A stretch of DNA of 64,000 nt from JAHFTY01 sp964584785 (GTDB lineage Bacteria; Acidobacteriota; Terriglobia; 20CM-2-55-15). The DNA is taken from the NCBI GenBank assembly GCA_964584785.1, contig CAZPBY010000034.1, positions 1-64,000 on the forward strand. Reading direction: 5' to 3'. Shown in pieces: positions 33,992 through 41,076 of the stretch (position 1 is its first letter; the number at the start of each line of letters is the position of its first letter). Position numbers and translations under genes: made by a program. The notes beneath the pieces were generated by a model that was not told the origin of the DNA, made no database searches, and saw only the letters and a program-made list of their open reading frames with translations.

Positions 33992-34796
33992 AGTCCGCAG
34001 TGTCTCGAAGACGTTTAATGCCGGCACACTGAACGAGGTGCGCTCGCTCCAGAACGTTGAAGTGTCCATTGACGAAGGATCGTGGGTGGTTGTCATCGGT
34101 ACCAACGGCTCAGGGAAATCGACTCTTCTCAATGCCATCGCGGGAACTTTCTTCGTAGATTCCGGATCCATCCGTCTGGCGGAAAGCGATGTCACGCGCT
34201 GGCCCGAACACAAACGAGCGAAACTCATCGGCCGCGTTTTTCAAAACCCCTTCAGCGGCACGGCGCCCAACATGTCGATTGCCGAGAACATGGCTATTGC
34301 CGCGCGCCGCGGTCAACCGAGAGGGTTGGGCTGGACGTTGCGGGCCGGCTTGATGGACAAGTTTGCGGAACGCGTCGCTCGCCTGAACCTGGGTTTGGAA
34401 GATCGCTTGAACAACGTTATCGGCAGCCTGTCGGGAGGACAGCGTCAGGCGCTGACGCTGCTGATGGCGACCTGGCTCAAACCTCAATTGCTGCTGCTCG
34501 ACGAGCATACGGCGGCGCTCGATCCCAAGAGTGCCGATCAAGTCATCAGGCTGACGGAGGAGACCATAGCGCGCGACGGGTTGACCACACTGATGGTCAC
34601 GCACTCGATGCAGCAGGCGGCCCACCTCGGCGACCGCCTGATCATGATGTACCGCGGCCGCATCATTCACGACTTTCGCGGCGCCGAGAAACGCCGACTG
34701 CGCGCCGAGGATTTACTGGAACGTTTCGAGGAAGTGCGCCGGGCGGAACAACTGGACGAATCCGTCGCCGAGATGTTGCGCCGCAGCTACGTCTGA
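33984..34796 (+). CDS. ABC transporter ATP-binding protein (TrpZ type)
   Basis: A protein of 270 residues with all ATPase motifs: Walker A GTNGSGKST (about 39-47), signature LSGGQRQAL (about 150), Walker B LLLLDEHTAALDP and switch His in VTHSMQQA. The start lies inside the permease gene (8-bp overlap), so translation is coupled. With the tandem binding protein, STAS protein and permease it completes a small-molecule importer. It is convergent with the DoxX gene, with a gap of 3 bp. No regulon dyad is found upstream of this operon, only a half-site. Confidence 0.92.
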   Translation: MLEVRSVSKTFNAGTLNEVRSLQNVEVSIDEGSWVVVIGTNGSGKSTLLNAIAGTFFVDSGSIRLAESDVTRWPEHKRAKLIGRVFQNPFSGTAPNMSIAENMAIAARRGQPRGLGWTLRAGLMDKFAERVARLNLGLEDRLNNVIGSLSGGQRQALTLLMATWLKPQLLLLDEHTAALDPKSADQVIRLTEETIARDGLTTLMVTHSMQQAAHLGDRLIMMYRGRIIHDFRGAEKRRLRAEDLLERFEEVRRAEQLDESVAEMLRRSYV

Positions 34797-34799
34797 ATT

Positions 34800-35204
34800 T
34801 CAATCGGCAAGAGCCAGGGCCAGCAGGCATCCGAGCACAGGTAAGCCGTCTCCCTGCGACAGAAATGAATAATGGAACAGGCTGCTGTGCGCGAAGTGGA
34901 TCTGCAGCACCATAAGGAAAGCGATGACCGCGGCTGGACGACTGTAGCGTCCGGAAAGGAAAGCCAGTCCGGCCGCGACTTCTCCGACAAAGACAAGCCG
35001 CGCAAACACGGGAGCACCCGGAAGCGCGATCGTCTCGATATACCAACGGCTCATCGACGTTCCGGTCTCCGCCCATCGCCGGAGGATGTTCGTCAGCGGC
35101 GCGGAACTCGCCAGCCACCCGACTTTGTCCAGTCCTTCGAAGATGAAAAACACACCGATCGCAATTCGAATCGCAAGCAGGGCGCGGCTTCCTTTCCTGG
35201 GCAT
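34800..35204 (-). CDS. DoxX-family membrane protein
   Basis: A protein of 134 residues with four hydrophobic helices. Typical features are LLAIRIAIGVFFIFEGLDKV at the N-terminus, ARLVFVGEVAAGLAFLSGRY in the middle and a short polar loop before the last helix. DoxX relatives are small inner-membrane proteins linked to thiosulfate:quinone oxidoreductase, redox stress or unknown oxidoreductase roles. It is divergent from the MFS transporter gene and shares the dyad at 35231. A role in membrane electron flow with the quinoproteins of the regulon is possible but unproven. Confidence 0.78.
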   Translation of the reverse strand: MPRKGSRALLAIRIAIGVFFIFEGLDKVGWLASSAPLTNILRRWAETGTSMSRWYIETIALPGAPVFARLVFVGEVAAGLAFLSGRYSRPAAVIAFLMVLQIHFAHSSLFHYSFLSQGDGLPVLGCLLALALAD

Positions 35205-35230
35205 GCGCGGATTCTAGCCCATTATTCAAG

Positions 35231-35250
35231 TTGTACGGAAGTCCGTACAA
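35231..35250. promoter_or_regulatory. Regulon dyad, site E
   Basis: TTGTAC-GGAAGTCC-GTACAA; symmetry extends to 9-bp arms (TTGTACGGA / TCCGTACAA) around AG. It has the same length and spacing as sites A, B and D, with C/G replacing T/A at the inner arm position. It lies in the 118-bp divergent gap between the DoxX and MFS genes. Confidence 0.65.
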
Positions 35251-35322
35251 CCGCCAGAATGGCCTTGACGACGAGGCTTGCGGCTATTCATACTTCGCGA
35301 CGTTCAGGAGAATTTTTGGAAA

Positions 35323-36603
35323 ATGCAACAAACGACGCGAGGACGTTTCAGCCTTCTGCGTTTGACGTTAGCCTTGTCGATCATCACGTATCTCGATCGG
35401 GTTGCAATTTCCTCTGCCGCCTTGACGATGAGAGGCGATCTTCATCTGAGCGCCGTTCAGATGGGCTGGGTGTTTAGCGCGTTCACTTTTGCCTACGCGT
35501 TTTTTGAGATTCCCAGCGGCTGGCTCGGCGATGTCATCGGTCCGAGAAAAGTCCTGACGCGCATCGTTCTGTGGTGGTCGGCGTTCACGATGGCCACGGG
35601 TCTGGCCTGGAACTTTGCGTCTTTGATCATCGCGCGATTTCTTTTCGGCGTCGGTGAGGCGGGCGCGTTCCCGAACATCTCGAGAAGCTTTGCGAGATGG
35701 TTTCCCACTCGCGAGCGTGGATCGGCGCACGGCGTCGTTTTCATGGGTACGCGTCTGGGCGGCGCGATCGCTCCGCCCCTGGTGGCGGCGTTGATGGGAG
35801 CTCTGGGGTGGCGTCAGTCGTTCTTTGTGTTCGGAGTGATCGGTCTGTTTTGGTGCGTGTTCTGGTTGCGATGGTTCAAGGACGATCCCGCCGATCATCC
35901 ATCGGTGAACGCGGAGGAATTGGAGCTGATCCGGAGTGGAATCGGTCATAACGAAACGCTCGGTTTCAAATGGAGCGAACTTCTGTCCCTGAATCTCCTG
36001 CTGATCTGTCTCATGTACTTCACGATGGGTTATACCCTCTACTTCAATCTCACCTGGCTGCCGACGTATCTCCGCGAAGTCCGTGGATTCTCCGTACAGC
36101 AAGCCGCGAATCTCGCCGGCGTGGTGCTTCTGACAGGCGCGATCATGACGTGGGTCGGGGGACGGTTGACGGATCGCCTTGTGAAAACGCGTGGGCTGAA
36201 GATCGGACGATCGGTCGGCGTGATCACGCTGCCGGTGAGCGCGGTCCTCTTGATTATGGCGGCGCAGACGAACGATCCGACGATGGCGGCAGTGCTGCTC
36301 GCTGCGACACTCGGTGTCGCCGACATCGGCGTCAGTTCGTGCTGGGCGATCTGCCATGATGTCGGCGGCGAGAGTGCCGGCATTGTGACGGGTTGTATGA
36401 ATACGTTTGGAAACATTGGCGGCGCGCTCAGCCCGCTCGTTGTGGGTTACGCCGTCGAGTGGTGGCATTCATGGACGCTGCCGTTCTTCATCACCGCGGG
36501 TGTTTACGTCTTCGGCGGCATCATGACTCTCCTCGTGAATCCCAACAAGCGTCTCGTCCGGCCGCAAACGGCGGGCGCGACGGTCGCAGCGGTGCAATTA
36601 TGA
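35323..36603 (+). CDS. MFS transporter of the anion:cation symporter (hexuronate/tartrate-like) type
   Basis: A protein of 426 residues with twelve predicted helices. The N-terminus ALSIITYLDRVAISSAAL and GWVFSAFTFAYAFFEIPSGW match the ACS family, and the loop GWLGDVIGPRKVL is the MFS motif between helices 2 and 3. Relatives import organic anions such as glucarate, galactonate, hexuronates or tartrate. ATG 35323 is chosen because CAGGAG precedes it by about 12 bp and it removes an unlikely N-terminal extension. Its stop overlaps the cytochrome start (ATGA). In the regulon it would import the oxidised acid produced by the periplasmic PQQ dehydrogenases. Confidence 0.87.
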   Translation: MQQTTRGRFSLLRLTLALSIITYLDRVAISSAALTMRGDLHLSAVQMGWVFSAFTFAYAFFEIPSGWLGDVIGPRKVLTRIVLWWSAFTMATGLAWNFASLIIARFLFGVGEAGAFPNISRSFARWFPTRERGSAHGVVFMGTRLGGAIAPPLVAALMGALGWRQSFFVFGVIGLFWCVFWLRWFKDDPADHPSVNAEELELIRSGIGHNETLGFKWSELLSLNLLLICLMYFTMGYTLYFNLTWLPTYLREVRGFSVQQAANLAGVVLLTGAIMTWVGGRLTDRLVKTRGLKIGRSVGVITLPVSAVLLIMAAQTNDPTMAAVLLAATLGVADIGVSSCWAICHDVGGESAGIVTGCMNTFGNIGGALSPLVVGYAVEWWHSWTLPFFITAGVYVFGGIMTLLVNPNKRLVRPQTAGATVAAVQL

Positions 36604-37070
36604 GAATCGCCTGGAATCGACTGGCCATACCTTTTGCGGCGCTGATCTTCCTTGTCCTCCTCTTTGAGGGAAGCGCGCGGCAACAACAGTTGCCCGACGG
36701 CGAAGGCAAAGAAGTTTTCATCAACAAATGCGGTGAGTGTCACGGTCTTGAAAACGCCACATCGAGCCGCCGCACTCAAGACGAGTGGACCGGCGTTGTT
36801 AACGATATGGCCGGCGCCGGCGCCCTGCTGTCGAAAGACGACATGACGGCGATCGTCGGTTATCTTTGGCGCAACTTTGGAAAGATCAACATCAACAAAG
36901 CGGCAGCCGCCGAGATCGAAAGCTTCCTGAACTTCTCGTCGAAGGATGCGCAGGCCATCGTGGCGTACCGGACCGAACATGGATCGTTCAAGAGCATCGA
37001 CGATCTGAAGAAAGTTACGGAGATCGACGTGAAAATCCTGGATGAAAAGAAAACGTGGATCGCCTTTTGA
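36600..37070 (+). CDS. Monoheme c-type cytochrome with C-terminal helix-hairpin-helix (ComEA-like) domain
   Basis: A protein of 156 residues with an N-terminal signal/anchor helix (IPFAALIFLVLLFEG). The heme site is CGECHG (Cys44, Cys47, His48). Residues about 97-150 are a helix-hairpin-helix of the ComEA sort (ININKAAAAEIESFLNFSSK ... GSFKSIDDLKKV). The start overlaps the MFS stop. A periplasmic cytochrome encoded between a transporter and a TPP enzyme suggests that it accepts electrons from the quinoproteins of the same regulon. The HhH domain, usually DNA-binding, is repurposed in some quinoprotein-associated cytochromes; its job here is unknown. Confidence 0.83.
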   Translation: MRIAWNRLAIPFAALIFLVLLFEGSARQQQLPDGEGKEVFINKCGECHGLENATSSRRTQDEWTGVVNDMAGAGALLSKDDMTAIVGYLWRNFGKININKAAAAEIESFLNFSSKDAQAIVAYRTEHGSFKSIDDLKKVTEIDVKILDEKKTWIAF

Positions 37071-37079
37071 GGTGCCGAT

Positions 37080-38816
37080 ATGAATGGCGCGATGTTCATC
37101 GCAGAGTGTTTGAAACAGGAAGGCGTCACGAAGGTTTTCGGCCAGTGCGGTCACACGAATTACGCGCTGATTGACGCGTGCCATCAGCTGGGCATCGACT
37201 ACATTTCGTTTCGTCATGAACAACAGGCGGCGCATGCCGCCGACGCGTACTTTCGCGTATCGCACAAGCTGGCCGTGGTGAACGTTCACCTTTCGCCGGG
37301 TCTGACGAATGCGTTGACGGGTGTGGCGACGGCAGCGGCGGATTGCACGCCGATGATCGTCTTCTCGGGCAACACGCAGTCTTACCATCACGCGCGTGAA
37401 CCTCATCAGGGCATCCGATTCCATGCCGACGCATCGCAGGGCGACATCTACCGTCCATTCTGCAAACGCGTCTGGCGCGTCGATGATCCGCAATACCTGC
37501 CGGACGTGATTCCCCGCGCTCTGAATCTCGCTCAAACCGGCCGGCCCGGCGCCGTATTGATCGACGTACCGATGGATGTCTTCTCACGGCAGGTGAAGGT
37601 TTCCCCGCCGGTGATGGCCGCTCGACGCGCTCAGTATTCGCGTCCGGCGGGCGATGATGCGGGTGTCGCCGAGGCAGCCGAACTGTTGTTGCGCGCGAAG
37701 AAGCCGGTGATCTTCGCGGGCAACGGAGTGCTTCTGGCCGAAGCGTGGGCGGACTTGAAGAATCTTGCCGAGTGTCTTGGTATTCCTGTCGCAACGTCAT
37801 TGATGGGGAAAGGAGCCTTCCCCGAAGATCATCCGCTTGCTTTGGGAATGGCCGGAATCTGGGGAACCCGCTGCGCCAACGACACTACCAGGGAAGCCGA
37901 CGTCATCCTTGCCGTAGGTACCGGCTTCGCTGAAGCGGACTGCAGCTCATGGGATCCGAACTACACGTTCGCCATTCCGCCATCAAAGTTGATTCAGATC
38001 GATATCGACTCGCAGGAAATCGGAAAAATCTATCCGGTAAGCGTCGGCATCGTCGGCGACGCGAAAGCGACGATGGCCGCACTCGTAAACAAATTGGCCG
38101 GCAGTCGCAAGAACGATTGGCGTGAATCTCCGCGACTCGCTGAACTGAAATCCAGGAAAGAGAGCTGGCAGCGAGAGCTAACCGAAAGCCAGCGCGATAA
38201 CGGAAAACCCATTCACCCGGCGCGACTGCTCGCGGAGCTTGGACGCGTATTGCCTCCTGACGCGATCGCCGTCACCGACGTCGGATGGAACAAAAACGGC
38301 GCGGGCCAGCAATTGCCGTCACGCCTGCCTCGAACGTTCATCACCAGCGGCGGATTCGCCACGATGGGATTCGCGCCGGCTGCGGCAATCGGCGCGAAGC
38401 TGGCGGCTCCCGATCGCAAGGTCCTCGGACTGGTGGGTGACGGCGGCCTCATGTCCGTTGTCGGAGCTCTGACGACGGCGGTCGAACTCGGCATTCCGGT
38501 CCTCTGGGTATTGTTCAACAACTTTTGCTTCGCCACGATTCGCAGCGTCGGGACCACATACTTCAACAACAAGTACGGGACCGAATTCACGCGTCCGGAC
38601 GGCACACCCTACAATCCCGATTTTCAACTGATGGCCAAAGCTTTCGGGATGGAAGCGCGACTGATCGAAGAGCCCGATCAACTTGCCGCCGGCTTGAAGG
38701 AAGCCATCGCTCTCGATGTGCCGTGCCTGTTGGAAGTCCGCACTCGAGGCGACGTGCCGATGCCGCGCACGGGCTATTGGGACATCGCCGACTTTCTCCG
38801 CCTTGGTAACGGATAG
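37080..38816 (+). CDS. Thiamine-pyrophosphate-dependent enzyme, copy 2
   Basis: A protein of 578 residues of the same family as 11253-13037. Glu47 in SFRHEQQAAHAADAY activates TPP. The cofactor motif runs from VGDGGLMSV (about 452) to LFNNFCFA. Both copies share GQ/GLCGHT near the N-terminus and VTDVGWNKNG in front of the TPP domain, which suggests a common sub-family distinct from acetolactate synthase. The ATG follows GAGGTG and the cytochrome stop by 9 bp. It is the last gene of the MFS-cytochrome operon under dyad site E. Being paired with transport rather than with CoA genes, it may act on a different substrate (decarboxylation or C-C lyase). Confidence 0.84.
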   Translation: MNGAMFIAECLKQEGVTKVFGQCGHTNYALIDACHQLGIDYISFRHEQQAAHAADAYFRVSHKLAVVNVHLSPGLTNALTGVATAAADCTPMIVFSGNTQSYHHAREPHQGIRFHADASQGDIYRPFCKRVWRVDDPQYLPDVIPRALNLAQTGRPGAVLIDVPMDVFSRQVKVSPPVMAARRAQYSRPAGDDAGVAEAAELLLRAKKPVIFAGNGVLLAEAWADLKNLAECLGIPVATSLMGKGAFPEDHPLALGMAGIWGTRCANDTTREADVILAVGTGFAEADCSSWDPNYTFAIPPSKLIQIDIDSQEIGKIYPVSVGIVGDAKATMAALVNKLAGSRKNDWRESPRLAELKSRKESWQRELTESQRDNGKPIHPARLLAELGRVLPPDAIAVTDVGWNKNGAGQQLPSRLPRTFITSGGFATMGFAPAAAIGAKLAAPDRKVLGLVGDGGLMSVVGALTTAVELGIPVLWVLFNNFCFATIRSVGTTYFNNKYGTEFTRPDGTPYNPDFQLMAKAFGMEARLIEEPDQLAAGLKEAIALDVPCLLEVRTRGDVPMPRTGYWDIADFLRLGNG

Positions 38817-38903
38817 CACAAGCCCGTCGCTGCGCTCCGGGTTCTGACAATTGTGCTCGGAAGGAAAGTGTTCAGAACCCGGAGCGCCGCGACGGGCTTC
38901 GTG
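38817..38903. repeat. Long palindromic repeat, copy 2
   Basis: Same arms as 9299-9389 (AGCCCGTCGCTGCGCTCCGG then GTTCTGACA and complement), with a different loop (about 17 bp). It sits between the 3' ends of TPP-enzyme copy 2 and the ATPase/STAS-like gene, so it could double as a bidirectional terminator. Confidence 0.85.
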
Positions 38904-38994
38904 CCGTCACTTCTCATTTACGGCTGATGCGCTGCTCGATCTCTTCCAGCATCTGATCCATGTCCGCGGTGATCCGGGTTCTACCGCCTGACGA

Positions 38995-39813
38995 TTAAGA
39001 ATGTTGCCTTGCGCGATTGATCATGAATTCCACAGCGGAATTCATATTCATTGGGACGAGTGTGATTCCAAGATGTTCCGCTGCCCAAACACGGAAAATC
39101 TCATCCGCAAAGCCCTGGCCAACGTCCTTGACGTTCTTGAAGTCGAGCAGTACTTCCTTGAAGCGATCTAAGCCCACCAACAGACGCTTCGCTTCAGATC
39201 GAGAAATGAAATGCACGCCGAGTTCAAATAATTTCACGACAATGCGAGTTCTGGCGAACTCATAGTCTTCTGTGTACTCGGCGAATAATTGTTCGAGACT
39301 TGTCGTCTTTCCGACGTTAATTTCGCATTCGACCGACGTTCCCCGACGTTCATCGGTTTCTCCGACGGCCACGTCTCCGCGGACACTATCGATCTTCCAT
39401 GACAATCCATTACTCTCGATTACGAATAAATCCGAGATTCGCGAGGTAAAAAAAATCCCTTCTCCGGTATGCCTCGCCGGATCGGTTGTCACTTTGCCCT
39501 TGGAGACTTGTTGGATAGCAGCGAGAAGATCGGGTAGGGCCAGCTTGTCGCGGAGGTTTTGGAATATGCCAATTCCGTCGTCTTCAATGCGGAGCACCAG
39601 AATTGGATCGCGTCGAGTTAATGCAAGTTCCACCCACTGGCCGGAGGAATGGTCGATTGCGTTGTTGATCAACTCCGTAACGACATAACCGGTGATCCGA
39701 AAGACGTTCTCGGAGATTCCTTCAAGTTGAGGAGCCCGCGCGGCCAGTTCGGTCCAAACGCTGTCCTCGGACAAACCAACGAGCGGATATCTATGTTGAG
39801 TCGTTCCGTCCAT
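38995..39813 (-). CDS. GHKL ATPase (HATPase_c) fused to a STAS-like DUF4325 domain
   Basis: A protein of 272 residues. The N-terminal half is a histidine-kinase-type ATPase: VTELINNAIDHSSGQWVE (N box), LRIEDDGIGIFQ (G1) and HTGEGIFFTSRISD (G2). The C-terminal 95 residues match the STAS-like DUF4325 layout (ISRSEAKRLLVGLDRFKEVL, DVGQGFADEIFRVWA). Such proteins are anti-sigma-factor-like switches, often near mobile or stress genes. The ATG at 39813 or GTG at 39819 may be the start. No partner sigma gene is adjacent. After the stop the same frame continues for 25 codons to a second stop (see findings). Confidence 0.82.
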   Translation of the reverse strand: MDGTTQHRYPLVGLSEDSVWTELAARAPQLEGISENVFRITGYVVTELINNAIDHSSGQWVELALTRRDPILVLRIEDDGIGIFQNLRDKLALPDLLAAIQQVSKGKVTTDPARHTGEGIFFTSRISDLFVIESNGLSWKIDSVRGDVAVGETDERRGTSVECEINVGKTTSLEQLFAEYTEDYEFARTRIVVKLFELGVHFISRSEAKRLLVGLDRFKEVLLDFKNVKDVGQGFADEIFRVWAAEHLGITLVPMNMNSAVEFMINRARQHS

Positions 39814-40036
39814 TGCCACAGGCGGCGCTGCATAACAGCCAACCGGTAATCATTATTTTACCGCGCCCTTGGAAATTGTCATCGCGGGCGTACCTGTTCG
39901 TTGCATGCGTACTCGAACGCCCAACGACTTAAGGAATCGCGTACGGGCCGCCTGGATCCCATTCCGCCGACATGGCCCCCGCGTCGTGGACCGTCGATGG
40001 GTCGGTAGTGACAATCGCGGCACACGCGGAGGCATC

Positions 40037-40789
40037 TCACGGCTGCGAGACGGAGCGGTTGATCCAGACAATATTGTCCCAGCTGAGCAACTTTTCAGTC
40101 CCGTCGAACAACTTCGAATAGCTGCCGCCGCCGGCTTTGAATGAAAACTCTTTCACCCGATCGGGCGGATTCGTCGTGACATTGCGGAGAATGTCCAGAA
40201 CCTGCTCCTGTTTCGAAATCTGATAGAACGACGGATTCTTCGCGGAATAAAACTTCGTTTCGTTCGGGTTGCCTTTATTGGCAGCGGCCCGTTCGAACTT
40301 GATGTGCATTTCCAGACGCTCTCCACCGGAGGCCGTGAATGCCCAATCCTGCGAATCGACAATCGGGCCCGAACCGCTCGTTGTGGATCGCTGCATCGTG
40401 TGTGTCGTCGCCGGAAGATAAACACCGAATGGACCCGGAGCATCGGCAGCATCCTGGGTGATCCCTCCGATGACCAGTTGGACACCGGCCCCGGAAGCGT
40501 CTCGGACTGGGGCAACCAGATAGACCAAGCGGCTTGAACCCTTCCCGACAGGTTTTCCATCGGGTGCATTTACGGAGACGCGGTCAATAAATACAACTCG
40601 CAGGTTCGCGTCTTTAGCCGCACCTTGTGTCGCGACATTCGGCGTGAAACCCGACGGAATAAAACTCGCAAGCGCCGCATCCGTAACGTGAACGTCGAGC
40701 TGAAATCGTGCTTCGGAGCTGTTTTCAATTAAGGTCTGCCCGTAGACAAACCCGGTTGAGAGCAGCACGAAAAGTATTGCCCATCGCAT
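40037..40789 (-). CDS. Exported protein, possibly acetoacetate-decarboxylase-like fold
   Basis: A protein of 250 residues with a signal peptide (MRWAILFVLLSTGFVYGQ). The early segment FQLDVHVTDAALASFIPSGF recalls the opening of acetoacetate-decarboxylase-like proteins (binding of a C-terminal 'ALxxxxPxGF' type), and VRDASGAGVQLVIGG is beta-rich. The likeness is weak and I could not find the catalytic Lys with confidence. ATG 40789 has a strong GAGGAGGCG. The gene is divergent from TonB receptor 2 across dyad site C, so it probably belongs to the proposed regulon. An unknown periplasmic binding or enzymatic role is all I can support. Confidence 0.6.
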   Translation of the reverse strand: MRWAILFVLLSTGFVYGQTLIENSSEARFQLDVHVTDAALASFIPSGFTPNVATQGAAKDANLRVVFIDRVSVNAPDGKPVGKGSSRLVYLVAPVRDASGAGVQLVIGGITQDAADAPGPFGVYLPATTHTMQRSTTSGSGPIVDSQDWAFTASGGERLEMHIKFERAAANKGNPNETKFYSAKNPSFYQISKQEQVLDILRNVTTNPPDRVKEFSFKAGGGSYSKLFDGTEKLLSWDNIVWINRSVSQP

Positions 40790-40845
40790 GGATCGCCTCC
40801 TCTTTTCGTTCGAGACTCTACATGCGGCATTGCCGGAGGTCAAAC

Positions 40846-40865
40846 ATGTATTGTCATCCCTACAA
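40846..40865. promoter_or_regulatory. Regulon dyad, site C
   Basis: ATGTAT-TGTCATCC-CTACAA: one mismatch in each half relative to TTGTAT/ATACAA, same 8-bp spacer, and a spacer sequence almost that of site A. It lies in the 287-bp divergent region before TonB receptor 2. Confidence 0.6.
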
Positions 40866-41076
40866 CATTCAGTTTTCACTTGACTGTGTTTTGTGAAAGC
40901 CGAAATAATCCCGGACGTTCGACAAAACGAAGCGGATCGACAACGACGCCGATCCATCGGGAGATTCAACGTGAGAACTCCAGTCGGCAGAGATATAGCC
41001 GACAGCGCCTGCATGCCCACCCCCCATGCCTGCCGGTTCTCCGGACTTCAAAAACAAGACGATTCGGAGCGACTTC

